Shown in pieces: positions 17,823-25,687 of a stretch of DNA of 64,000 nucleotides. Numbering within the stretch: the first letter of the stretch is position 1; every line of letters starts with the position of its first letter. Location of the stretch: NCBI RefSeq assembly GCF_000373925.1, contig NZ_KB892707.1:372001-436000 (forward strand). Reading direction: 5' to 3'. A program made the position numbers and the translations under genes. This stretch comes from Actinopolymorpha alba DSM 45243. Its GTDB lineage: Bacteria > Actinomycetota > Actinomycetes > Propionibacteriales > Actinopolymorphaceae. The notes below the pieces were generated by a model. The model worked only from the letters and a program-made list of their open reading frames with translations. It was not told the origin of the DNA and did no database searches.

Positions 17823-18788
17823 ATGGCCGAGAAGACTGGCCGTGTGACGCGTTCGCGTGCGGCGGCGGACGGCTCGGCGGCGAAACGCGCCGCCCCGCTG
17901 ACGAGGAAAGGCGCCGCATCAGATCGCGCGGTGACCAGAAAGGCCGCAGCCAACAAGACCGCGCCTCCTACGAACGCGGCGACCGGCAAGGCGGCGGAAA
18001 AGACGACGCAGCGAAAAAAGGCGACACCTGATCGTAAATCGACGCCGGTGAAGAAGGCCGCGCCGGTGAAGAAAGCCGCGCCGGTGAAGAAAGCCGCGCC
18101 GGTGAAGAAAGCCGTGCGCGAAAAGGCGGTGGCCGAAAAGAAAGCTGCGCGCGGTAAGAACGCCCTGCCGGAAAAGACGGCAACCGAAAAGAAGGCGCCG
18201 GAAGAGAAGGTTCCGGAAAGCAAGGCGCCGGAAAACAAGAGGCCGGCAAGGAACGCGTCGGCACGGAAATCTCCGGCGGGGAAACCGGCAGAGAAAACCG
18301 CGGCAGCTGACGTTCCCACCGCCGGCCCGGCGAACGACGTCGCGGTCCCGGCCTCGCCGCCCGAAACTTCGGCGGGAGACCTCGCCAAGCAGGCGTCCGC
18401 GCTCGTCGTCCGCGACGACGAGGAGCCCTGGTCCACGGCGGAACTCGAGGAAGTCTGTCGCGAGCTCGAAAGCGACGCGGAACGGCTGCGTACCGAACTC
18501 GCGTCCGCGACCATCGAGTTGGCCGACCTCCTTCGTGACAGCGGTGAGGGCGCCGGCGACGACCAGGCCGACGCGGGTTCGAAGACGTTCGAACGCGAGC
18601 ACGAGATGTCCCTCGCCAACAACACGCGGGACATGCTCACTCAAACCGAGCGCGCGCTGGACCGGATCGCCCACGGCACTTACGGCATCTGCGAGGGTTG
18701 CGGTCATCCGATCGGGAAGGCTCGGCTGCTCGCGTTCCCTCGTGCGACACTGTGCGTGTCATGCAAACAGAAGGAAGAGCGTCACTGA
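17823..18788 (+). CDS. TraR/DksA C4 zinc-finger protein with histone-H1-like N-terminus
   Basis: The C-terminal 100 residues are a TraR/DksA-type domain: a coiled region (SLANNTRDMLTQTERALDRI) followed by a C4 zinc finger CEGC-x17-CVSC starting near residue 289. The N-terminal 170 residues are Lys/Ala/Pro-rich, with four tandem PVKKAA-type repeats, and resemble bacterial histone-H1-like proteins. Such tails are known in some actinobacterial TraR/DksA proteins. I infer a role at RNA polymerase or DNA, possibly non-specific DNA binding by the tail. ATG 17823 follows AGGAGG with six bases of spacing (321 residues). Its end overlaps the likely start of lspA. Confidence 0.88.
   Translation: MAEKTGRVTRSRAAADGSAAKRAAPLTRKGAASDRAVTRKAAANKTAPPTNAATGKAAEKTTQRKKATPDRKSTPVKKAAPVKKAAPVKKAAPVKKAVREKAVAEKKAARGKNALPEKTATEKKAPEEKVPESKAPENKRPARNASARKSPAGKPAEKTAAADVPTAGPANDVAVPASPPETSAGDLAKQASALVVRDDEEPWSTAELEEVCRELESDAERLRTELASATIELADLLRDSGEGAGDDQADAGSKTFEREHEMSLANNTRDMLTQTERALDRIAHGTYGICEGCGHPIGKARLLAFPRATLCVSCKQKEERH
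18044..18115 (+). repeat. 18-bp tandem repeat (four units) in the TraR/DksA gene
   Basis: Four units of the type GCCGGTGAAGAAAGCCGC lie head to tail at 18044, 18062, 18080 and 18098, the first and last with one or two changes. Each encodes PVKKAA in frame. It is a coding repeat, not a CRISPR. Confidence 0.9.
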
Positions 18789-19501
18789 ACGACGCCAAAT
18801 CCCACGACCCCGTCCGGTCCCGCCGGATCGCCCTCTTCGCCGCGGTGGCACTCATCGTCCTGGCCGTCGACGTGACGACCAAGATCATCGCGATGGCGGA
18901 GTTGCCCGACCGCGGTCCCATCCCCTTGCTCGGCGGACTCCTGACCCTCCGCCTGATCCGCAACTCCGGTGCCGCGTTCGGTATCGCCGAGGGCTACACA
19001 GTCGTCCTCTCACTCGTTGCCCTCGGAGTGGTTGTGGTCGTGCTCCGACTCTCCCGGACGTTGCGGAGTACGCCGTGGGCGGTGGCGTTCGGGCTGCTCC
19101 TCGGTGGTGCGCTCGGCAATCTCTCCGACCGGATCTTCCGGGAGCCGGGCTTCCTTCGTGGCCACGTGGTGGACTTCCTGGAGCTGCCCAACTGGCCGGT
19201 CTTCAACTTCGCCGACACCTCGATCTGTGTCGCGGCCGGCCTGATCATCCTGATGGCCCTGCGCGGTCGGCGCTGGGACGGCACGATCGAGGAACCCTCG
19301 CGTGGGCGTAAGCCTGCCGAGGTCGGAGCGGCCGGTGAGGCGACGGGCTCGGCCGCCGCCGACGCGCCGCCGGGTGCCACCGGATCGGCGACCGCTGGAT
19401 CCCCATCTTCCGGATCCCCGTCTTCTGAGTCGCGGTCTTCTGAGTCGTCGTCCGCCGAGGCAGCGTCCACGGATCGCCAGCCTCGGGAGACGACGGAGTG
19501 A
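18761..19501 (+). CDS. lspA: Lipoprotein signal peptidase LspA (SPase II)
   Basis: LspA removes signal peptides from prolipoproteins in the membrane. Four membrane segments are visible. The aspartate dyad is present in GNLSDRIF and VFNFADTSI, with [11 protein letters not shown] and [10 protein letters not shown] around them. After the last helix there is a disordered tail of about 75 residues rich in Ser, Ala, Gly and Pro, longer than in most family members. The start is uncertain: ATG 18761 overlaps the preceding gene and has no ribosome-binding site, whereas AAGGAAGAG (18771-18779) precedes a CTG (18785) that overlaps the TGA stop. Its end overlaps the next gene by GTGA. Confidence 0.92.
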   Translation: MQTEGRASLNDAKSHDPVRSRRIALFAAVALIVLAVDVTTKIIAMAELPDRGPIPLLGGLLTLRLIRNSGAAFGIAEGYTVVLSLVALGVVVVVLRLSRTLRSTPWAVAFGLLLGGALGNLSDRIFREPGFLRGHVVDFLELPNWPVFNFADTSICVAAGLIILMALRGRRWDGTIEEPSRGRKPAEVGAAGEATGSAAADAPPGATGSATAGSPSSGSPSSESRSSESSSAEAASTDRQPRETTE

Positions 19502-20445
19502 GCGCCTCCGCATCCACCGGCGACCGTCGGAGCCTCCCCGTTCCCGAAGGGCTGGAAGGCGAACGCCTCGACGCGGCGCTTGCCCGGCTCTTCGGGTTGT
19601 CCCGTACCAAGGCAGCCGAACTCGTCGAGCTCGGCCAGGTCCTGCTCGACGGCGCCGCCGCGCCCAAGTCAGAGCGGGTCTCCGCGGGTTCGTGGCTGGA
19701 GGTCGAGCTGCCGCGCCCTCAGGAGCCGGTGGCGCCGGTCCGCGTCGAAGGTATGCGGATCGTCCACGACGACTCCGACCTTGTGGTGGTCGACAAACCG
19801 GTGGGTGTGGCGGCGCATCCGAGTCCTGGTTGGCAGGGACCGACCGTGGTCGGGCACCTCGCGGCGGCGGGGTTTCGTGTCTCCACCTCGGGTGCGGCCG
19901 AGCGGCAGGGCGTCGTACACCGCCTCGACGTCGGCACCAGCGGCCTCATGGTCGTGGCGAAGTCGGAGCGGGCGTACTCCCTGCTGAAGCGGGCCTTCAA
20001 GGAACGCCGGGTCGACAAGATCTACCACGCCATGGTCCAGGGGCACCCGGATCCGTCGCGCGGAACGGTCGATGCACCCATCGAGCGGCATCCCACCCTC
20101 GACTACAAGTGGGCGGTCGTCGCGGGCGGCAAGCCGTCGGTGACTCATTACGAGACGCTGGAAGCTTTGCGGCACGCGTCCCTGCTCGAAATCCGGTTGG
20201 AGACCGGGCGCACGCACCAGATCCGGGTGCACATGAGCGCGATCCGGCACCCGTGCGTCGGTGACCTCACCTACGGCGCCGACCCGGTGCTCGCGGCCCG
20301 ACTGGAGCTGACCCGCCAGTGGCTACACGCGGCCCGGCTCGGGTTCGAACACCCGGACACGGGGGAGTGGGTGGAGTTCACCTCGGCCTACGCCGACGAT
20401 CTCGCCTCTGCGCTCGACAAGGCCAGGGCTGACAGTGAGCGCTGA
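19498..20445 (+). CDS. RluD-family 23S rRNA pseudouridine synthase
   Basis: This 315-residue RluA/RluD-type enzyme should convert uridines to pseudouridine in large-subunit rRNA. It has an N-terminal S4 RNA-binding domain ([20 protein letters not shown], then [11 protein letters not shown]) and a catalytic domain with [15 protein letters not shown] and the catalytic aspartate in [18 protein letters not shown] (near residue 142), then [19 protein letters not shown]. The GTG start overlaps the lspA stop. The lspA-rluD pair is conserved widely. RluD is likely but the exact target positions cannot be read from sequence. Confidence 0.92.
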   Translation: MSASASTGDRRSLPVPEGLEGERLDAALARLFGLSRTKAAELVELGQVLLDGAAAPKSERVSAGSWLEVELPRPQEPVAPVRVEGMRIVHDDSDLVVVDKPVGVAAHPSPGWQGPTVVGHLAAAGFRVSTSGAAERQGVVHRLDVGTSGLMVVAKSERAYSLLKRAFKERRVDKIYHAMVQGHPDPSRGTVDAPIERHPTLDYKWAVVAGGKPSVTHYETLEALRHASLLEIRLETGRTHQIRVHMSAIRHPCVGDLTYGADPVLAARLELTRQWLHAARLGFEHPDTGEWVEFTSAYADDLASALDKARADSER

Positions 20446-20770
20446 AGGTGCGCTGCCTCGCGTGGCATAGGCACGAGCACGGAACTCCCACCGCCAAGCG
20501 GTGCTCCATCCGGGACAGGTGTCCATGAAGCGAGACGCATGTCTCGCGATGTTGAACGACCACCGCGCACTCGCCTACCGTTGCCGCGTGCGGAACGGCT
20601 ATTTCACGTTTACCTGGCCGGCTCGGGGAGCCGGGCGGTGTGAACGTCGTTCGCGCTGATCCCACCCGCCCCGAGCCGGCGACGGAGGCAACTGCCTCCA
20701 CGATCCCGTGTCTGTCAGACGCCGGCCGCTCGCGACACCGCCAGCCGGCGTCGCGAGAAGAGGAGTTGTG
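20446..20770. other. 325-base intergenic region with competing hairpins before the chorismate mutase gene
   Basis: No gene is seen here. It holds a hairpin GCGAGAC-GCAT-GTCTCGC (20530-20547) and, close to the downstream start, two stems that share bases: GACGCCGGC (20718-20726) with GCCGGCGTC (20744-20752), and CTCGCGAC (20729-20736) with GTCGCGAG (20750-20757). The two cannot form together, and the second ends four bases before AGGAG (20761-20765). This could be a leader that controls translation or transcription of the next gene; that is inference. Confidence 0.45.
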
Positions 20771-21103
20771 GTGTCTGAGTCGACCCTGGCCCATCCGTCC
20801 ATCGATGCGCTCATCCGGCAGGCTCCGCCGGTCTCGGTGCCGGAGTGTCGAGCGGCCATCGACGAGGTGGACGCCGTGCTGGCGGCGCTCCTGGAGTACC
20901 GCGCCGCCCTCACCAGCCAGGTCCAGCGACTGAAGCCGGTGAGTGGGCAGGCCGGGCGCGACCCGCGACGTGAGGCGGAGATCGTCGAGCGGATGGCCGC
21001 CCAGGCCCCTCGATTGGGCAGTGAACGGCTGCGCCGGATCATGCTGGCGGTGATCGAGGAGAGCCTTGACCTGGCCGAGGAAGGCGTGCCGGCCGGCGGC
21101 TGA
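20771..21103 (+). CDS. Chorismate mutase, AroQ class
   Basis: This 110-residue protein fits the all-helical AroQ fold that turns chorismate into prephenate for Phe/Tyr synthesis. The residues known to bind the transition state in the E. coli enzyme have plausible counterparts: Arg in ECRAAIDEVD, Arg in LEYRAALTSQV, Lys in RLKPVSG, and Asp/Arg/Glu in RDPRREAEIVERM. The C-terminal helix contains RLRRIMLAVIEESLDLAEE. GTG 20771 lies five bases after AGGAG; GTG 20768 is too close. Being free-standing, it may work with a separate prephenate enzyme or a DAHP synthase partner (not in the window). Confidence 0.8.
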   Translation: MSESTLAHPSIDALIRQAPPVSVPECRAAIDEVDAVLAALLEYRAALTSQVQRLKPVSGQAGRDPRREAEIVERMAAQAPRLGSERLRRIMLAVIEESLDLAEEGVPAGG

Positions 21104-21205
21104 GGGATGCGCCGGCACCCCTGCCGGGGCACGAGAACCTTGCCCTAACAGGACGGTCTGGCGATCGTCTCGGCGGGGCGACTTGGGGCTGTCGGCGGGC
21201 GGTCC

Positions 21206-21211
21206 TAGAGT
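21206..21211 (+). promoter_or_regulatory. Putative dnaE promoter (-10 TAGAGT)
   Basis: TTGGGG (21183-21188) and TAGAGT (21206-21211) are separated by 17 bases, a good match for a primary-sigma promoter. Transcription would give dnaE a leader of about 130 bases. Confidence 0.5.
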
Positions 21212-21345
21212 CTGATCCGCAGTGGCTGCGACCCCCGGTGAGCCAGGCGGTGCCGAAGGTCGGGGTCCAGGTCGAGCGCCCGCCACGTTCCCGCGGCCGG
21301 CGCCCCAACGCCTGTGCGTAGGCGGAAGAGGAGGCGCACCAGAGC

Positions 21346-24300
21346 ATGTCCGATTCGTTTGTGCATCTGCATGTCCACACCGAGTACTCCATGCTCGATG
21401 GGGCGGCGAAGCTGAAGGACATGTTCGCCGAGGCGCAGCGGCTCGGCATGCCGGCCGTGGCGATCACCGACCACGGCAACCTGCACGGCGCCTACGACTT
21501 CTTCACCAAGGCGCAGGCGGCGGGCATCACGCCGATCATCGGGCTCGAGGCGTACGTCGCGCCGGAGAATCGCTTCCACAAGGCGCCGGTCCGCTGGGGG
21601 CAGCAACACCAGAAGAACGACGACGTTTCCGGCGCCGGTGCGTTCACCCACATGACGATCTGGGCGCGCAACGCCACCGGGCTGCACAACCTCTTCAAGA
21701 TGCAGACCCGCGCGTCGATGGAGGGCTTCTTCCGTAAGCCCCGGATCGACCGGGAGCTGTTGTCCGAACACTCCGACGGCCTCATGGCGACGACCGGCTG
21801 CCCCTCGGGTGAGGTCTCGACCAAGATCCGGCTCGGCCTCGAGCGCGAGGCCCTCGCCGCGGCCGCGGACTTCCGCGACATCTTCGGGCAGGAAAACTTC
21901 TTCGTCGAGTTGATGGACCACGGCATCGACATCGACAAGCGGGCCCGGGCGGGGCTGGAGAAGGTCGCGGGGGAGCTCGGCCTGCAGTACGTCGTCACCA
22001 ACGACTCCCACTACACCTACGAGCACGAGTCCACGGCGCACGCCGCGCTGCTCTGCGTTCAGACCGCGTCCACGCTCGCGGCTCCGACGTTCCAGTTCGA
22101 GGGCTCGGGCTACTACCTGAAGTCGGCCGAGGAGATGCGCGCGGTCGACAGCTCTGACGCCTGGCAGGCGGGCTGTCGCACCACCCTCGCGATCGCCGAG
22201 CGCGTCGACACGACCGGGATGTTCGAGTTCCGCAACCTGATGCCGCGGTTCGACGTTCCCGAGGGACACACCGAGGAGTCGTGGCTGCGCGAGGAGACCT
22301 GGCGGGGCATGGACCGCCGGTTCACCGAGGGGTACGACGAGACCTACCGCCAGCAGGTGGAGTTCGAGCTCAAGATCATCATGCAGATGGGGTTCCCGTC
22401 GTACTTCCTGGTCGTCGCGGACTTCATCATGTGGGCCAAGAACAACGGCATCGCGGTGGGTCCGGGCCGGGGTTCGGCGGCGGGCAGCATGGTGGCGTAC
22501 GCACTGGGCATCACCGACGTCGACCCGCTCCAGCACGGCCTGCTGTTCGAGCGGTTCCTCAACCCCGAACGCGTCTCGATGCCCGACATCGACATCGACT
22601 TCGACGAGCGTCGGCGCGGTGAGGTCATCCGCTACGTCACCGAGAAGTACGGCGAGGACAAGGTCGCCCAGATCGCGACCTTCGGCACGATCAAGGCGAA
22701 GGCCGCGATCAAGGACTCCTCCCGCGTCCTCGGCTACCCGTACGCACTCGGGGACAAGATCACCAAGGCGATGCCGCCGGCGGTGATGGGCAAGGACATC
22801 CCACTCACCGGGATCTTCGACTCGAGTCACTCCCGGCACAGCGAGGCGGGCGAGGTCCGGGCGCTCTACGAGCAGGACCACGACGTCAAGAAGGTCATCG
22901 ACACCGCGAAGGGCCTGGAGGGCCTGATCCGCCAGACCGGCGTGCACGCGGCCGGCGTGATCATGTCGGCGGAGCCGCTGGCCGACCACGTGCCGCTGAT
23001 GAAGCGCGAGGCCGACGGCGCGGTGATCACGCAGTTCGACTACCCGACCTGCGAGACGCTCGGCCTGTTGAAGATGGACTTCCTCGGGCTGCGCAACCTC
23101 ACCATCATGGACGACGCGGTCCGCAACATCGCGATGAGCCGCGGCGAGCAGATCGACCTGCTCAAGCTCCCGCTGGACGACGCGCCGACGTACGAGCTCC
23201 TTAGCCGCGGTGACACGCTCGGCATCTTCCAGATGGACGGCGCCGGGATGCGTTCGCTGCTGCGGCTGATGCGTCCGGACAACTTCGAGGACATTTCCGC
23301 GGCCAGCGCGCTCTACCGCCCTGGCCCGATGGGTGCGAACTCCCACACCAACTACGCGCTCCGGAAGAACGGCCAGCAGGAGATCACTCCTATCCACCCC
23401 GAGCTGGAGGAGGCCTGCGAGGAGATCCTCGGTCCGACGTACGGGTTGATCGTCTACCAGGAGCAGGTGCAGCGGCTCGCCCAGAAGGTCGCCGGCTACT
23501 CGCTCGGCCAAGCCGACCTGCTCCGCAAGGCGATGGGCAAGAAGAAGAAGGAGGTCCTGGACAAGGAGTTCGTGCCCTTCAGCGAGGGCATGCGGTCCCG
23601 GGGCTACTCCGACGCGGCGGTCAAGACGCTGTGGGACATCCTCGTCCCGTTCTCCGACTACGCGTTCAACAAGGCGCACACCGCCGCTTACGGCCTTGTG
23701 TCGTACTGGACCGCCTACCTCAAGGCCAACTACCCGGCCGAGTACATGGCCGCGCTCCTGACGTCGGTGCAGGACGACAAGGACAAGATGGCCATCTACC
23801 TGAACGCCTGCCGGCGTTCGGGCATCAAGGTGCTGCCGCCCGACGTCAACGAGTCCGCGTCCGACTTCACACCAGTCGGCACCGACATCAGGTTCGGCCT
23901 GACAGCCATCCGCAACGTCGGCGCCAACGTCGTCGACGCGATCGTCGCCGCCCGCGAGGCCAAGGGACGGTTCGCCGACGCCAGCGACTTCATGGCGAAG
24001 GTCCCGGCGTCCGTCTGCAACAAGCGGGTCATCGAGTCCCTGGCCAAGGCGGGTTCCTTCGACTCCCTCGGGCATCGCCGTCGCGCGCTGGTGGCCTGGC
24101 ACGAGGACGCGGTCGACTACTTCATCGACCAGAAGCGCCAGGAGGCGATCGGCCAGGATTCGTTGTTCGGGTTCGGGGATGGTGACGACGCGACGTCCGA
24201 GTCACTCATGTCGCCGCAGGTCCCTGACATCGGCGAATGGGACAAGCAGACCCTGCTCGCGCACGAACGCGAGATGCTCGGCCTCTACGTCTCCGACCAC

Positions 24301-24879
24301 CCGTTGTTCGGGATCGAGCACGTGCTCGCCAACGCGTCCGACTGCACGATCGGTTCGTTGCTCACCGACGAGGAACGCCCCGACGGCACGATCGTCACCG
24401 TCGGCGGGCTCATCACCGGAATCACCCGCAAGATGACCAAGCGGGGAGATCCGTGGGCCATCGTCACCCTCGAAGACCTCGAAGGTGGCATTGACGTGCT
24501 GTTCTTCCCGTCGACCTACCAACTCACCGCGCTCCAACTCGTTGAGGACGCCGTGGTGGTGGTCAAGGGGCGGCTCGACCGGCGCGACGACGTACCCCAG
24601 CTGATGGCGATGGAGCTGTCGGTCCCCGACCTCACCGCCGACCAGCAGACCGGGCCGGTCGCCATCTCGCTGGGCCGCGAGCGGTGTACGCCACCCGTGG
24701 TCGATCGTCTCAAGGAGATCTTCGCGACCCATCCGGGCATGACGCAGGTGCACCTCCACCTGCGTTCGAAGGGCAAGACCCTCGTGATGCGACTCGAGGA
24801 CCGCTGGCGGGTCACGCCCTCGACCGCCCTCATGGGTGACCTCAAGGCTCTGCTCGGGCCTAGCTGCGTACGTACCTAA
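21346..24879 (+). CDS. dnaE: DNA polymerase III alpha subunit DnaE
   Basis: This is the replicative polymerase, 1177 residues and normal length for DnaE1. It has the N-terminal PHP domain (SFVHLHVHTEYSMLDGAAK, AITDHGNLHG), the C-family polymerase core with the catalytic aspartates in MPDIDIDFDERRRGEV near residue 411, GVHAAGVIMSAEPLADHVPL, QMDGAGMRSLLRLMRPD, FNKAHTAAYGLVSYWTAYLK, then the helix-hairpin-helix region and an OB domain (IVTVGGLITGITRKMTKRG). ATG 21346 gives a canonical N-terminus, with GGAAGAGGAGG about 15 bases upstream. It is probably monocistronic. Confidence 0.97.
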   Translation: MSDSFVHLHVHTEYSMLDGAAKLKDMFAEAQRLGMPAVAITDHGNLHGAYDFFTKAQAAGITPIIGLEAYVAPENRFHKAPVRWGQQHQKNDDVSGAGAFTHMTIWARNATGLHNLFKMQTRASMEGFFRKPRIDRELLSEHSDGLMATTGCPSGEVSTKIRLGLEREALAAAADFRDIFGQENFFVELMDHGIDIDKRARAGLEKVAGELGLQYVVTNDSHYTYEHESTAHAALLCVQTASTLAAPTFQFEGSGYYLKSAEEMRAVDSSDAWQAGCRTTLAIAERVDTTGMFEFRNLMPRFDVPEGHTEESWLREETWRGMDRRFTEGYDETYRQQVEFELKIIMQMGFPSYFLVVADFIMWAKNNGIAVGPGRGSAAGSMVAYALGITDVDPLQHGLLFERFLNPERVSMPDIDIDFDERRRGEVIRYVTEKYGEDKVAQIATFGTIKAKAAIKDSSRVLGYPYALGDKITKAMPPAVMGKDIPLTGIFDSSHSRHSEAGEVRALYEQDHDVKKVIDTAKGLEGLIRQTGVHAAGVIMSAEPLADHVPLMKREADGAVITQFDYPTCETLGLLKMDFLGLRNLTIMDDAVRNIAMSRGEQIDLLKLPLDDAPTYELLSRGDTLGIFQMDGAGMRSLLRLMRPDNFEDISAASALYRPGPMGANSHTNYALRKNGQQEITPIHPELEEACEEILGPTYGLIVYQEQVQRLAQKVAGYSLGQADLLRKAMGKKKKEVLDKEFVPFSEGMRSRGYSDAAVKTLWDILVPFSDYAFNKAHTAAYGLVSYWTAYLKANYPAEYMAALLTSVQDDKDKMAIYLNACRRSGIKVLPPDVNESASDFTPVGTDIRFGLTAIRNVGANVVDAIVAAREAKGRFADASDFMAKVPASVCNKRVIESLAKAGSFDSLGHRRRALVAWHEDAVDYFIDQKRQEAIGQDSLFGFGDGDDATSESLMSPQVPDIGEWDKQTLLAHEREMLGLYVSDHPLFGIEHVLANASDCTIGSLLTDEERPDGTIVTVGGLITGITRKMTKRGDPWAIVTLEDLEGGIDVLFFPSTYQLTALQLVEDAVVVVKGRLDRRDDVPQLMAMELSVPDLTADQQTGPVAISLGRERCTPPVVDRLKEIFATHPGMTQVHLHLRSKGKTLVMRLEDRWRVTPSTALMGDLKALLGPSCVRT

Positions 24880-25016
24880 CCCAGTCGTGCGGCGCCACTG
24901 CCCTCGACGAGTGGTACCGGTGACGGGGTGGGTGATGGGCGTCGCTGAGGTGCTGGGGAGGTTCTGATCCGGGGCACCGGTTCCAGAATCCCGTGTGTGC
25001 GTAGGATCATCCGACC

Positions 25017-25655
25017 ATGACGACCGCGAATCCGCCGACGCCGGCATCCTCAGATCCTTTTGGCATGCCGTCCGGCTCCGGAAGCTCACCCGGTCGTCGT
25101 GGTACGGGAAGCGCGCTGGCGTTCACCACCGTCGTGGGCGTCCTGGCGCTTGCCGGCGTGGTGGTCGGCTTCGCCTGGGCCCGCCTCGCACCGCGGGTCG
25201 AGATGGTCATGACGCAGATCGGACCGTTCCCGCCGACCGAGCTCGAGGCAGGCAAGCTGGTCGCGATGGACGCGTGGTACGCCATCCTCGCCGGGGGCAC
25301 GGGCGTCGTCCTCGGTGCCGTCCTGGGGACGATCTACCTTCGCCGGGGCATCTCCATGGTCTTCGCGCTCACCGTCGGGTCACTCCTCGCGGCGGTGCTG
25401 GCGTTCGTCGTGGGCGACCTGGTGGCCAACGGCGAGATCGTGTTGGCCTGGCATCCGCGCGCCCAGCCAGGCGATACCCTCACGACGCCGTTGACGTTGC
25501 ACGCCTTCGGCGTACTCCTCGTCTGGCCTCTGGCAGCACTCGCTCCCGTCATCCCGCTCGCCTGGCTCGGATGGGCGGGTGAGGAGTCATCTGCGTCACC
25601 GGTTATCCACAGGCCCAACAGCCCAGATATGGGTCAAGAGTCAGCAGTGCGCTAA
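25017..25655 (+). CDS. Four-helix membrane protein of unknown function
   Basis: I do not recognise a named family. The 212-residue product has a Pro/Ser/Gly-rich cytoplasmic N-terminus (about 33 residues) and four membrane segments, near residues 34-56, 85-107, 114-138 and 160-190. A short extracytoplasmic stretch (GPFPPTELEAGKLVAMD) lies after the first segment. Small proteins of this layout sit in many actinobacterial genomes, sometimes annotated with a DUF. ATG 25017 is nine bases after TAGGAT (25002-25007), so the transcript may be leaderless. Confidence 0.75.
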   Translation: MTTANPPTPASSDPFGMPSGSGSSPGRRGTGSALAFTTVVGVLALAGVVVGFAWARLAPRVEMVMTQIGPFPPTELEAGKLVAMDAWYAILAGGTGVVLGAVLGTIYLRRGISMVFALTVGSLLAAVLAFVVGDLVANGEIVLAWHPRAQPGDTLTTPLTLHAFGVLLVWPLAALAPVIPLAWLGWAGEESSASPVIHRPNSPDMGQESAVR

Positions 25656-25687
25656 TTTCGGACAGTTCACATACTCGCGTTTCGGGG

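Noticed and set aside
18044-18115. Regular repeats considered as a CRISPR array
   Set aside because: The units are directly adjacent with no spacers and encode PVKKAA in frame.
21205-24102. 965-codon minus-strand open frame antisense to dnaE
   Set aside because: It is rich in Arg, Val, Asp, Gly and His without any domain, typical of a shadow frame; DnaE on the plus strand is complete.
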